Of a stretch of DNA of 64,000 bases, positions 39,368-47,923 are shown piece after piece. Numbering within the stretch: the first letter of the stretch is position 1; the number at the start of each line of letters is the position of its first letter. Source of the DNA: Noviluteimonas gilva (GTDB lineage Bacteria; Pseudomonadota; Gammaproteobacteria; Xanthomonadales; Xanthomonadaceae); NCBI RefSeq assembly GCF_009740395.1, contig NZ_WOXT01000002.1, positions 248,001 to 312,000 on the forward strand, in the 5' to 3' direction. The notes beneath the pieces were generated by a model, which was not told the DNA's origin, made no database searches, and saw only the letters and a list, made by a program, of their open reading frames with translations. A program made the position numbers and the translations under genes.

Positions 39368-39478
39368 AGCCCCTTTTAGTAAAAGGGGCGCGCGACAGCG
39401 GGGGATATTGGCATGCAACACCGGGGCCCGAAGTTTGCGAAGCAAACTTTGGGGGTACTGATTCGCAAAGCGAATCAG
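39368..39478. repeat. dispersed palindromic element, copy B
   Basis: Bases 39368-39399 are the exact reverse complement of 23936-23967 (32 of 32). The copy includes the palindrome CCCCTTTTA-G-TAAAAGGGG and then AAGTTTGC-GAA-GCAAACTT (39431-39449) and CTGATTCGC-AAA-GCGAATCAG (39458-39478). The last palindrome covers the stop codon (39475-39477) of the PP2C gene. The order of parts is the same as in copy A read on the other strand. Confidence 0.8.
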
Positions 39479-40179
39479 TGCCGACGCACCAACACCACGG
39501 TCACGTTGTCCGACCCACCACCATCCAGCGCCGCCGCCACCAGCGTGTCGACGCATTCCTGCGCGCTGCAATCGTCGTGCCCGAGCACGTCGGCGATGTT
39601 GCCGTCCTCGACTTCCTCGGTCAGCCCGTCGCTGCACAACAGCAGCTGCATGCCCGGGCGCAGTTCGCCGGTCATGGTTTCCACGTTGAGCTGGCTCGGA
39701 TCGGTCACGCCCAGCGCCTGCGTCACCACGTTGCGGTGCGGATGGCTGCGGGCCTGCTCGGCGGAGATCGCGCCCTGCGCGATCAGCTCCTGCACATAGG
39801 AATGATCCTGCGACAACTGCGCCAGGTGACCCTCGCGCCAGATGTACACGCGGCTGTCGCCGACCCACGCCACTTCGAAGCGATTGCCGGACACGCGCGC
39901 GGCGACGACCGTCGTGCCCATGGGCAGCGCATCGTTGCGCCGGCGCGAGGCGCGGATGATTTCTTCGTCGGCGATGCGGATCGCCTGCGCGAGCGGCGTG
40001 CCGTCGCGCACTTCGCGCACGATGGTCTCGCGCGCGAGCGCACTGGCGACTTCGCCGTATTCGTGGCCGCCCATTCCGTCGGCAACGAGCCACAACCCCA
40101 GCTCGCTATCGCCGTAGTAGGTGTCCTCGTTCAATTCCCGACGCAGGCCGACGTGGGTCAGGTGTCCGAATTCGATCAT
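39475..40179 (-). CDS. PP2C-family serine/threonine phosphatase
   Basis: A 234-residue metal-dependent protein phosphatase of the Stp1/PrpC type. The motifs are complete: RELNEDTYY (metal-binding Asp), LVADGMGGHEYGE, GTTVVAARV, WVGDSRVYIWR and the C-terminal GGSDNVTVVLV. It would reverse Ser/Thr kinase phosphorylation, often in type VI secretion or cell-wall control. No kinase gene lies next to it. ATG 40179 (MIEFGHLTHVG) is the natural start. Confidence 0.92.
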   Translation of the reverse strand: MIEFGHLTHVGLRRELNEDTYYGDSELGLWLVADGMGGHEYGEVASALARETIVREVRDGTPLAQAIRIADEEIIRASRRRNDALPMGTTVVAARVSGNRFEVAWVGDSRVYIWREGHLAQLSQDHSYVQELIAQGAISAEQARSHPHRNVVTQALGVTDPSQLNVETMTGELRPGMQLLLCSDGLTEEVEDGNIADVLGHDDCSAQECVDTLVAAALDGGGSDNVTVVLVRRH

Positions 40180-40327
40180 GTTGGATGACGAGGCGTGGGG
40201 ACCCGCAAGGGGGCTTGCAGGCATCAACGGCATGATCGTTGCGATCCGGCCGTGCATGACGCGCGAACCTCAGGATTCGCGGAGGCCGTCACGTTGTCCG
40301 TACGCCACCCCCCGGAGCAGGGCGCGA

Positions 40328-40735
40328 TCAGGGCGCGTCGCCGCTGCGGTAGTCCTGGTACGACTTCTCCTCGACGTAGGCAGAGCCCAGCGCCAGGTTG
40401 ATGTCCTTCTTGATCCGCGCGCGTTCGTCGTTCTCGAAATACACGCTGCGCGCCAAGCGCACAAACTCCTCGTCGAAGGCACGCTCCTTCTCCTTCACCC
40501 GGATGTCATCTTCGATGACCCAAAGGCGTTCGTTCACGGCCTTGAGATCGGCGCGCAGCTTGGCGACATCGCCGCCCGCGGCGGGGTGCGCCATCCAGGT
40601 CTTCTCGAGCGCGGAGAGTTCGTTGCGGACGTTCGCCAGTTTGGCGGGGTCGGTCATGCGCTCGGACTTGATCTGCAGGATCGCGATCTTGTCGAGCAGC
40701 TCGCCGTAGGAGACCGGGACCAGGAGTTCGGACAT
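40328..40735 (-). CDS. DUF6165-like small cytoplasmic protein
   Basis: A 135-residue, highly charged, largely helical protein (LLDKIAILQIKSERMTDPAKL, ALEKTWMAHP, DDIRVKEKERAFDEEFVRLAR). It begins SELLVPVSYGELLDKI. I recognise it as the DUF6165 type, which has no known function; family members often lie near LPS or glycosyltransferase genes. No catalytic motif is evident. The 148-nt gap before the PP2C start shows nothing clear. Confidence 0.75.
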   Translation of the reverse strand: MSELLVPVSYGELLDKIAILQIKSERMTDPAKLANVRNELSALEKTWMAHPAAGGDVAKLRADLKAVNERLWVIEDDIRVKEKERAFDEEFVRLARSVYFENDERARIKKDINLALGSAYVEEKSYQDYRSGDAP

Positions 40736-40861
40736 GGGCGCGCCGCGATGAGGGAATGGGGGCGCACAGTCTACCCGCGCTTGTCCCGCGCGACGCACGC
40801 CCGTATCATGCACGCCCCGCAGTCCGGCGGCATTCCAGATGCCTCGGCACGCCCGCTTTCA

Positions 40862-40953
<92 letters not shown>

Positions 40954-40961
40954 ACAAGAAA

Positions 40962-40988
40962 AACGCCCCTGAACGGGGCGTTTTTTTT
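40962..40988 (+). terminator. rho-independent terminator after tRNA-Ser
   Basis: AACGCCCC-TGAAC-GGGGCGTT followed by a run of T. The A-run on the left makes it usable by the convergent glycosyltransferase gene as well. Confidence 0.92.
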
Positions 40989-41027
40989 GCCTGCGCGAAA
41001 GCCGGGGGTGGAAACCGCAGCGACGCG

Positions 41028-42092
41028 CTAGTACCGCCCGGCCCGACGATCCGCGCAGAAGCGATCGAACGCCTGCACCGCATCGTCGACCGTGATCAGA
41101 TCCATCACGCCTTCGCGCTCGATCTTCGTACCCCAGGGCAGCTCGTCGGCCGGCTTGCCGAGGAACTTGCGCGCCGCATCGTCGTAACGATCGACGCAGT
41201 ACCGCAGATCCGAATACGGCCCGCTGCGACGTGGATTGCTCGGTGCGTGCAGCCCAAGCACCTTCGTGCCCATCGCGTTGGCGATGTGCGTCGGCCCCGA
41301 ATCGGGCGAGACCACCAGGTCTGCGCGCGCGAGCAACGCCGGCAACTGTTTCAACGTGTCCTTGCCGACCAGGTCCAGCGCCGGCGATTGCATTGACGCG
41401 AGGATCGCATCGGCCACCGATCGCTCGAGTGCGCTGCGCCCGCCGCACAACACGACGCGCCACCCTTTCGATGCCGCGTGATCGGCGAGTGCCGCGTAAC
41501 GCTCGGCGCGCCAATTGCGCAGCACGTGGCTCGAACACGGCGAGACGACCAGCGTCGGCGTTCCATCTTCGGGCCATTGCGCACGGGCCCATGCGTGTGC
41601 CGATTCGGGCACGGGCATGTTCCAGACCACTTCGTTCTGCACGATGCCCAGCGGCTCGCAGAAACTGCCGATCGCATCGAGCACGTGGATGCCGGGGCGA
41701 TCGGCGATGCGTTCGTTGACGAACAAGCCGTGCAGGTCCTTCGAGCGCGAAGCGTCGTAACCGATGCGACGGTCGGCCGGGATGCACGCCGACAACAGAT
41801 TGGCGCGGAAGGCCACCTGCATCAGCATCAACGCGTCGAACTTCCGCTTGGCCAGCGCGCGCCGCAAGGCCAGCATCCCGCCGATCCCGCTGCGCTTGTC
41901 GTAGACGAGGAACTCCACGCCCGGCAGGCCTTCGAGCAACTTGAACTCGCCGGTGCCGATCACCCAGGTGATCGTCGTCTCCGGCCAGGCCTGCCGCAGC
42001 GTGCGCACCAGCGGAACGACATGCGTGACGTCGCCCAGCGCCGAAAGGCGGAGCAGGCAGAGCGAGCGGGGCGGGGGCGACGTTGCAGGCAC
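41028..42092 (-). CDS. glycosyltransferase family 9 (heptosyltransferase-like)
   Basis: A 354-residue GT-B enzyme of the WaaC/WaaF/WaaQ family, adding heptose or another sugar to the LPS core in the cytoplasm. The N-terminus LCLLRLSALGDVTHVVPLV is the family signature, and the donor site SPDSGPTHIANAMGTKVLGLHAP is complete. No ATG is available; GTG 42092 is the likely start. It is divergent from kdkA with only 24 nt between them, and both act on the LPS inner core. Confidence 0.9.
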   Translation of the reverse strand: MPATSPPPRSLCLLRLSALGDVTHVVPLVRTLRQAWPETTITWVIGTGEFKLLEGLPGVEFLVYDKRSGIGGMLALRRALAKRKFDALMLMQVAFRANLLSACIPADRRIGYDASRSKDLHGLFVNERIADRPGIHVLDAIGSFCEPLGIVQNEVVWNMPVPESAHAWARAQWPEDGTPTLVVSPCSSHVLRNWRAERYAALADHAASKGWRVVLCGGRSALERSVADAILASMQSPALDLVGKDTLKQLPALLARADLVVSPDSGPTHIANAMGTKVLGLHAPSNPRRSGPYSDLRYCVDRYDDAARKFLGKPADELPWGTKIEREGVMDLITVDDAVQAFDRFCADRRAGRY

Positions 42093-42116
42093 GTTGCTTG
42101 CTAGACTCGTTTGGAC

Positions 42117-42881
42117 ATGGCCGCTTTCGACGCCAATGAAAGCCTGACGCCGTTCCGCGAAGGGATGGGGTATGGGGCGATTCTGTTCGACCGCACATAC
42201 CTGCGGCAAGCAGGCGTGGATCACGCCGTGCCCGAATGGTTCGATCCGCAGCACTGGGGCAGCCACGCGCAACCGGTGTCGTCGGGTGGGCGCGGGGCGG
42301 CCTGGTTCGTCGACGGGCCCTTCGGCGGCGCGGTGTTGCGCCATTACCTGCGCGGGGGCCTCGCCGCGCGCATCAGCCGCGATCGGCACCTGTGGCGCGG
42401 CAACGACCGCGTGCGCAGCTTCGCCGAGTACCGCCTGCTGCGTGAATTGCGCAAGCGCAAGTTGCCGGTGCCCGCGCCGATCGCCGCGTATTACGTGCGC
42501 AAGGGCCACCGCTATCGCGCCGCGATCCTGCTCGAACGCATCGAACACGTGCATTCCCTCGGCCATCGCGCCAACACCCCGGGCGATACCGCACCCTGGG
42601 AAGCGGCCGGCCGCCTGATCGCGCGCTTCCACCGCGCCGGCCTCGACCACGCCGACCTCAACGCCCACAATCTGCTCTTCGACGATGCAGGCAACGGTTG
42701 GATGATCGATCTGGACCGCTGCGCGCTCCGCATCCCGGCCACCAAGTGGCGCGAACGCAACCTGACGCGCCTGAAGCGCTCGCTGCTCAAGTTGCGCGGC
42801 GACCGCGGCAACGACGATGTCGAGCGCGACTTCAAACGCCTGCGCGAGGCCTACGAAGCGCAATGGAACAAGGGCTACTGA
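42117..42881 (+). CDS. kdkA: 3-deoxy-D-manno-octulosonic acid kinase
   Basis: A 254-residue lipopolysaccharide kinase that phosphorylates Kdo at O-4 in species with a single Kdo. The protein-kinase-like catalytic loop [13 protein letters not shown] and the metal motif [11 protein letters not shown] are clear, with the ATP-binding region at [13 protein letters not shown]. The presence of KdkA suggests a phosphorylated single-Kdo core, as in Xanthomonas and Haemophilus. One intervening base separates its stop from the next ATG. Confidence 0.95.
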   Translation: MAAFDANESLTPFREGMGYGAILFDRTYLRQAGVDHAVPEWFDPQHWGSHAQPVSSGGRGAAWFVDGPFGGAVLRHYLRGGLAARISRDRHLWRGNDRVRSFAEYRLLRELRKRKLPVPAPIAAYYVRKGHRYRAAILLERIEHVHSLGHRANTPGDTAPWEAAGRLIARFHRAGLDHADLNAHNLLFDDAGNGWMIDLDRCALRIPATKWRERNLTRLKRSLLKLRGDRGNDDVERDFKRLREAYEAQWNKGY

Positions 42882-42882
42882 A

Positions 42883-43650
42883 ATGACCGCCGCCACATGG
42901 TCCCTGCGCCTGCAGGGCGTGGGCAACGCCTTCGCCACCGAACTGGGCTCGGCGATGGCCACGATCGAACGCGACGGCGCGCCGTGGCTGTCGATCGACT
43001 GCGGCAGTGACGGTCTGACGCATTACCTCGCGCACTACGGCGCATCGCCGCGCGCGGTGTTCATCACGCACGTACACCTGGATCATGTCGGCGGGTTCGA
43101 ACGCCTGTTCGGCGCGAGCTTCTGGGACGAGGCCCTGCGCGGCCGCGTCGCGCTGTACGTGCCTGCGCCGCTCGTGCCGCTGCTGCAACAACGCGTCGCC
43201 TCGTATCCGAACGTGCTCGCCGAAGGCGGCGCCAATTTCTGGGACGCGTTCCATCTCGTGCCCGTCGGCGATCACTTCTGGCACGACGGCGTGCGGATGG
43301 AAGTCTTCCCCACGCGCCACCACTGGCCCGACACCAGTTTCGGCCTGCGCCTGCGCGGCAGCATGGTGTGGACGGGCGATACGCGGCCGATTCCCGAACA
43401 ACTCGCGAAGTTCGCCGACGCCGGTGAGCTCGTACTCCACGACTGCGCACTGCACGGCAATCCTTCGCACAGCGGCATCGAGGATCTGGAACGCGAATAT
43501 CCGGCCGAGCTCCTCGCGCGTTGCTGCCTGTATCACTACGCCAGCGAAGTCGACGGTGCGCATCTGGAAATCCGCGGGCATCGCATCGCGCGCGCCGGCG
43601 AAGTGATCCGGCTCGCACCGACCACGGCCCAGATGGCGCCGCTGCGATGA
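42883..43650 (+). CDS. MBL-fold metallo-hydrolase
   Basis: A 255-residue metallo-beta-lactamase-fold protein. The metal motif is THVHLDHVGGFERL, with further ligands expected in TRHHWPDTSFG, WTGDTRPIPE and LHDCALHG. The layout resembles ribonuclease Z-like or PqsE-like hydrolases rather than beta-lactamases. The substrate is unknown. It lies between kdkA and moaA and overlaps moaA by 4 bp, so it is translated with the molybdopterin genes. Confidence 0.85.
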   Translation: MTAATWSLRLQGVGNAFATELGSAMATIERDGAPWLSIDCGSDGLTHYLAHYGASPRAVFITHVHLDHVGGFERLFGASFWDEALRGRVALYVPAPLVPLLQQRVASYPNVLAEGGANFWDAFHLVPVGDHFWHDGVRMEVFPTRHHWPDTSFGLRLRGSMVWTGDTRPIPEQLAKFADAGELVLHDCALHGNPSHSGIEDLEREYPAELLARCCLYHYASEVDGAHLEIRGHRIARAGEVIRLAPTTAQMAPLR

Positions 43651-44684
43651 GCGCGCCGTTGCCCGTCGAAACCGTGCGCGCGCTGCCGCAGCCGCGCGAC
43701 GCACTCGGTCGCCCGTTGCGCGACCTGCGTTTGTCGGTGATCGACGCGTGCAACTTCCGTTGCCCATATTGCATGCCGGCCGATCGCATTCCCGACGACC
43801 ACGGGCTCGACGCGGCGTCGCGCCTGTCGTTCGACGAAATCGAAACGCTGGTGCGCGGCTTCGTGCGCCTGGGCGTGCGCAAGCTACGATTGACCGGGGG
43901 CGAGCCGCTGTTGCGCAAGGGGTTGCCCGATCTGGTGGAGCGGCTTGCGCGCATCGATGGGCTCGACGATCTGGCGCTCACGACCAACGGCAGCCTGCTC
44001 GCCGCGCATGCGCAAGCCTTGCGCGACGCCGGCCTGCATCGCATCACGGTGAGCCTGGATGCGCTGTCGCCGGAGATGTTTTCGGCGATGTCCGGCGGTC
44101 GTGGCCACATCGACGCGGTGCTTGCCGGCATCGCCGCCGCACAGGCCGCGGGCTTCGCGCCGATCAAACTCAATTGCGTCGTGCAGCGCGGCGTCAACGA
44201 AGGCGAAGTGTTGCCGCTCGCGGCATTCGCGCGCGAACACGGCCACGTGCTTCGCTTCATCGAATACATGGACGTGGGCACGTGCAATGGCTGGCGTCGC
44301 GAGAACGTCGTGCCTTCGGCCGAATTGCGCGATCGTCTGCATGCGCGCTGGCCGCTGCGCGCGCTGGACCCGAACTATCGCGGCGAAGTCGCGGCCCGCT
44401 ATGCGTACCACGACGGCGCCGGCGAAGTCGGCTTCGTCAGCTCCGTCACCGTGCCGTTCTGCGGCGATTGCCATCGTGCGCGCGTATCGGCGGACGGCAC
44501 GCTGTACACCTGCCTGTTCGCCGCCGACGGCCAACCCTTGCGCGCGCTCGTGCGGCAGGGCGAGGACGTCGTGGTGGACGCGCTCGCGCAAGCGTGGACG
44601 CGCCGCGCGGACCGCTACAGCGAGATCCGCGGTGCGGCGACGGCGTCGCGGCGCCATGTCGAGATGTACCTGGTGGGCGGCTGA
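43647..44684 (+). CDS. moaA: GTP 3',8-cyclase MoaA
   Basis: A 345-residue radical-SAM enzyme that starts molybdopterin synthesis from GTP. The N-terminal cluster is C35-x3-C39-x2-C42 (CNFRCPYC). The C-terminal cluster uses [18 protein letters not shown]. The protein ends in Gly-Gly, needed for activity in MoaA. It is first of moaA-moaC-moaD-moaE. Confidence 0.97.
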   Translation: MSAPLPVETVRALPQPRDALGRPLRDLRLSVIDACNFRCPYCMPADRIPDDHGLDAASRLSFDEIETLVRGFVRLGVRKLRLTGGEPLLRKGLPDLVERLARIDGLDDLALTTNGSLLAAHAQALRDAGLHRITVSLDALSPEMFSAMSGGRGHIDAVLAGIAAAQAAGFAPIKLNCVVQRGVNEGEVLPLAAFAREHGHVLRFIEYMDVGTCNGWRRENVVPSAELRDRLHARWPLRALDPNYRGEVAARYAYHDGAGEVGFVSSVTVPFCGDCHRARVSADGTLYTCLFAADGQPLRALVRQGEDVVVDALAQAWTRRADRYSEIRGAATASRRHVEMYLVGG

Positions 44685-44685
44685 C

Positions 44686-45177
44686 ATGGCGACGCGCAAG
44701 ACCTCCCTGACGCATGTGTCCGCCGCGGGCCGGCCGACGATGGTCGACGTGGCGGACAAACCGATCACCGCGCGCACGGCGAGCGCCGAATGCCGCGTGA
44801 AATTCCCTGCCGACGTCGCGCGCCAACTGCGCGCGAGCGGCCTGCGCAGCAAGAAGGGCGCGATCGTCGACACCGCGATCATCGCCGGCACGATGGCGGT
44901 GAAAAAAACCTGGGACCTGATCCCGTTCTGCCATCCCTTGCCGATCGATGGCTGCACGTTTGCGATCGACTGGTCGCACGTCAGCGAACTCACGATCGTC
45001 TGCACGGTGCGCACCACGCATCGCACGGGCGTGGAAATGGAAGCGATGACCGGCGCGACCGTCGCCGCGCTCACGGTCTACGACATGTGCAAGGCGCTGT
45101 CGCACGCGATCGTGATCGGCCCGGCGAAGCTGGTCGGCAAGCGTGGCGGCAAGCGCGATGTCGGAGACGTCGGATGA
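44686..45177 (+). CDS. moaC: cyclic pyranopterin monophosphate synthase MoaC
   Basis: A 163-residue enzyme that, with MoaA, forms cPMP. Conserved segments are [29 protein letters not shown] and [19 protein letters not shown]. It begins 1 nt after moaA and its stop overlaps the moaD ATG. Confidence 0.97.
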   Translation: MATRKTSLTHVSAAGRPTMVDVADKPITARTASAECRVKFPADVARQLRASGLRSKKGAIVDTAIIAGTMAVKKTWDLIPFCHPLPIDGCTFAIDWSHVSELTIVCTVRTTHRTGVEMEAMTGATVAALTVYDMCKALSHAIVIGPAKLVGKRGGKRDVGDVG

Positions 45178-45419
45178 GCGCGCGCGTGACGGTGCTGTAT
45201 TTCGCCTCGCTGCGCGACGTGGCGGAGATCGACCACGAAACCTTCGAGACCAGCGCGCCGGATCTGCGCGTGCTGTATCTCGAACTGCGCGCGCGCTACG
45301 GCTTCCCCTTGTCGGTGGATCGTTTGCGCGTGGCGGTCGACGGCGAATTCGCGCGCTGGGAAGACGCACCGCGCGACGGCAGCGAGATCGCGTTCATCCC
45401 GCCGGTGTCCGGTGGCTGA
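45174..45419 (+). CDS. moaD: molybdopterin synthase sulfur carrier subunit MoaD
   Basis: An 81-residue ubiquitin-like protein. The C-terminal Gly-Gly (PPVSGG), which becomes a thiocarboxylate, is exactly at the end. It overlaps moaC by 4 bp and ends 1 nt before the moaE ATG. Confidence 0.95.
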   Translation: MSARVTVLYFASLRDVAEIDHETFETSAPDLRVLYLELRARYGFPLSVDRLRVAVDGEFARWEDAPRDGSEIAFIPPVSGG

Positions 45420-45420
45420 A

Positions 45421-45861
45421 ATGAACCGCTTCGCGTTGTCCGAAACACCGTTCGATGTGGCCGCATTGCGCGCGCAATTGCTCGACGCGCGCGTGGGCGG
45501 GTACGCGAGCTTCGAAGGCTGGGTCCGCGACCACAACGCCGGGCGCGAAGTCACCGGCCTGCGCTACGAGGCGTACGTGACGCTGGCGGAGGTCGAAGGT
45601 GAACGCGTGCTTGCGGAGGCCTGCGAACGCTTCGCGATCCTCGACGCGCGCTGCGTCCACCGCACGGGCGATCTGGCCATCGGTGAACTCGCCGTCTGGG
45701 TGGGCGTGGCCGCCGCGCACCGCGATGCCGCCTTCGCCGCCTGCCGCTGGATCATCGACGAGGTGAAGCAGCGCGTCCCCATCTGGAAGCACGAGCGATA
45801 CGCGCAGGGCGATGCGGATTGGCTGCATCCGGCCCCAAAAGGCGATGACCCCGCCGACTGA
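45421..45861 (+). CDS. moaE: molybdopterin synthase catalytic subunit MoaE
   Basis: A 146-residue subunit that transfers sulfur from MoaD to cPMP. The catalytic Lys lies in VPIWKHERY near residue 125; GWVRDHNAGREV and AAAHRDAAFAACRWIIDEVK are typical. ATG 45421 is preferred; GTG 45412 overlaps the moaD stop. Its end abuts the SRP RNA gene on the other strand. Confidence 0.96.
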   Translation: MNRFALSETPFDVAALRAQLLDARVGGYASFEGWVRDHNAGREVTGLRYEAYVTLAEVEGERVLAEACERFAILDARCVHRTGDLAIGELAVWVGVAAAHRDAAFAACRWIIDEVKQRVPIWKHERYAQGDADWLHPAPKGDDPAD

Positions 45862-45955
45862 CCTCGGCACCCGCATCGACCGATACCGTTGCTGCCTTCC
45901 GGCCCTGGCGGGATTTTCGATCTAGCGTCGCGAGGGGCCGACGGGGCCACCATAG
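45858..45955 (-). ncRNA. ffs: 4.5S signal recognition particle RNA
   Basis: The minus strand carries the universal SRP apical loop GGCCGGAAGGCAGCAAC (45888-45904) with the asymmetric loop and flanking helix CCGCCAGG / CGGTATCGG. The outer helix pairs GTGGCCCCGTCGGCC-type sequence with the 3' end GGGTGCCGAGGTC. It binds Ffh and targets membrane proteins. The exact ends are approximate. Its 3' end meets the moaE stop. Confidence 0.93.
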
Positions 45956-45968
45956 AACTGTTTCAGCA

Positions 45969-45995
45969 CAACGGCCCGCCGGGCGGGCCGTTGCC
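45969..45995 (-). other. GC-rich hairpin between tRNA-Ser and SRP RNA
   Basis: CAACGGCCCGCC / GGCGGGCCGTTG with a short loop, lying downstream of tRNA-Ser on the minus strand. There is no T-run, so it may be a processing or pause signal rather than a full terminator. Confidence 0.5.
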
Positions 45996-46002
45996 TGGAA
46001 TG

Positions 46003-46095
46003 TGGCGGAGAGAGCGGGATTCGAACCCGCGAAGCGGGGTTTAGCCGCTTACACACTTTCCAGGCGTGCTCCTTCAACCGCTCGGACACCTCTCC
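46003..46095 (-). tRNA. tRNA-Ser(GGA)
   Basis: 93 nt with encoded CCA on the minus strand. Acceptor GGAGAGG pairs with CTCTCTCC-type 3' strand, anticodon stem CACGC/GTGTG, loop CTGGAAA, anticodon GGA, and a long class II variable arm (GCGGCTAAACCCCGC). Confidence 0.96.
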
Positions 46096-46198
46096 GCTGG
46101 AACCCGGAGGACGGCTTGTGACCGACGTTCGGGTCGCGAATTCTAGCCCCCGCCCCCCGATGGGACAAGCGCGGGTCGTCGCGTGGCATCATTCACGC

Positions 46199-47890
46199 AT
46201 GTCCTATCTCGTCCTTGCGCGGAAGTGGCGGCCCCGGCGGTTTGCGGAGCTCGTCGGTCAGGAACATGTCGTGCGGGCGCTTACCAATGCGCTCGATTCC
46301 GGGCGGGTGCATCACGCCTTCCTGTTCACCGGCACGCGCGGGGTGGGCAAGACCACGATCGCGCGCATCTTCGCCAAGTCGCTGAATTGCGAGCGCGGCA
46401 CGTCCGCCGAGCCGTGCGGTGAGTGCAACGCGTGCCGCGACATCGACGCGGGGCGCTTCGTCGACCTGCTCGAGATCGACGCGGCCAGCAACACCGGCGT
46501 GGACGACGTCCGCGAGTTGATCGACAACGCGCAGTACATGCCCAGCCGCGGTCGGGTGAAGGTCTACCTGATCGACGAAGTCCACATGCTGTCGAAGTCG
46601 GCCTTCAACGCGCTGCTCAAGACGCTCGAAGAGCCGCCGGGCCACGTGAAGTTCCTGCTGGCCACCACCGATCCGCAGAAGCTCCCCGTCACCGTCCTCT
46701 CGCGCTGCCTGCAGTTCAACCTCAAGCGGCTGGACGAGGCGCAGATCGGCGGCCAGATCACGAAGATCCTGGAAGCCGAAGGCATTCCCGCGCAGTCCGG
46801 CGCGATCCGCCAGCTCGCGCGCGCCGCCGACGGCAGCCTGCGCGACGGTCTGTCGCTGCTCGACCAGGCCATCGCCTACACGGGGAGCCAGCTCGACGAC
46901 GCGGCCGTCGCCGCGATGCTCGGCACGGTCGATCGCACGCAGATCGCCGGCCTGCTCGACGCACTCGCCGACGCCGAAGGCGCGCGCATGCTCGACATCG
47001 TCGGCACGCTCGCCGACTTCTCGCCCGATTGGAACGGCGTGCTCGACGCGCTCGCCGATGCGCTGCATCGCGTGCAGGTGCGCCAGCTCGTGCCGGGTGC
47101 GGAGATCGATGAAGACAGCGTGCCGGTCGATGTCCTCGCGGCGAAGCTGCGGCCCGAACTCGTGCAACTCTGGTACCAGATGGCGTTGAACGGGCGCCGC
47201 GACCTGGCGCTCGCGCCGAGCCCGCGCGCCGGATTTGAGATGACGGTGTTGCGGATGTTGGCATTTCGGCCGGGGGCGTCGACTGGGGAACCGGGAACCG
47301 GGAACCGGGAACCGGGCGGAGCGCGTGGCCCGAAAGCCGCTCGCGAGGCGCTCGGAATGCAATCGGCGAGCGCGCCGAAACCGATCGCCCAGCCTTCGAC
47401 ACCGACACCCCTTCCGACGCCAGCTCCGGCTCGCGAAACGCAACACGCATCGGATTCCACGCCTCCCGGTTCCCCGTTCCCGGTTCCCGGCGCCACGATT
47501 CTCGACGCCCACACCTGGCCCGACCTCGCCGCCAACCTCGGCCTCGGTGGCCCCGCGAAGGAACTCGCGGCGCACGCCGGTTTCATCGCATACGAAGACG
47601 GTGTGCTGCGTCTTTCGCTTTCGCCGAACGACGATCACCTGAAGGCCGATGGCCTGGTCAAACGCCTGTCCGATGCGCTCGCGCGCACGCTCGGCGCGCC
47701 GCCGCAGATTCGTTTCGAAACCGAGTCCGCGCGGGGCGAAACGCTGCACCAGCGCACCGCGCGCGAACGCGATGCGCGCCAGGTCGCTGCCGAGGAAGCC
47801 TTCCTCGGCGACCCCGACGTGCAGCGCCTGATGCAGCGCCACGGCGCCAGCGTCGTACCCGATTCCATTCGCCCCTTCGACGACGCCTGA
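46199..47890 (+). CDS. dnaX: DNA polymerase III subunit gamma/tau
   Basis: A 563-residue clamp-loader ATPase. Walker A is GTRGVGKTT (45-53), the zinc site C64, C73, C76, C79, and Walker B VYLIDEVHM. Domain III is complete near residue 365. The linker (about 362-430) is Pro/Ala-rich and contains four AACCGGG heptamers and an inverted set 150 bp later. A polymerase-alpha-binding tail follows. No A-rich slippery heptamer like that of E. coli was seen, so a gamma form is not predicted by that route. Confidence 0.96.
   Translation: MSYLVLARKWRPRRFAELVGQEHVVRALTNALDSGRVHHAFLFTGTRGVGKTTIARIFAKSLNCERGTSAEPCGECNACRDIDAGRFVDLLEIDAASNTGVDDVRELIDNAQYMPSRGRVKVYLIDEVHMLSKSAFNALLKTLEEPPGHVKFLLATTDPQKLPVTVLSRCLQFNLKRLDEAQIGGQITKILEAEGIPAQSGAIRQLARAADGSLRDGLSLLDQAIAYTGSQLDDAAVAAMLGTVDRTQIAGLLDALADAEGARMLDIVGTLADFSPDWNGVLDALADALHRVQVRQLVPGAEIDEDSVPVDVLAAKLRPELVQLWYQMALNGRRDLALAPSPRAGFEMTVLRMLAFRPGASTGEPGTGNREPGGARGPKAAREALGMQSASAPKPIAQPSTPTPLPTPAPARETQHASDSTPPGSPFPVPGATILDAHTWPDLAANLGLGGPAKELAAHAGFIAYEDGVLRLSLSPNDDHLKADGLVKRLSDALARTLGAPPQIRFETESARGETLHQRTARERDARQVAAEEAFLGDPDVQRLMQRHGASVVPDSIRPFDDA
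47289..47316 (+). repeat. heptamer tandem repeat (AACCGGG)x4 inside dnaX
   Basis: Four perfect copies of AACCGGG preceded by GGGG, in frame through residues of about 363-373 (TGEPGTGNREPGG). The unit is 7 bp, so gain or loss of one copy would shift the reading frame. Confidence 0.9.
47464..47489 (-). repeat. inverted heptamer repeat (CCCGGTT)x3.7 inside dnaX
   Basis: CCCGGTT, CCCCGTT (one change), CCCGGTT and CCCGG. This is the reverse complement of the array at 47289-47316, about 150 bp away, so the two could pair as a long hairpin in DNA or RNA. Confidence 0.85.
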
Positions 47891-47923
47891 CCGCGCCGTC
47901 GCCCCACACGAGAGACCGCCCCC

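Noticed and set aside
47200-47500. Programmed -1 frameshift in dnaX as in E. coli
   Set aside because: No A-AAA-AAG type slippery heptamer is present in the region; the heptamer repeats are a different feature and are reported separately.
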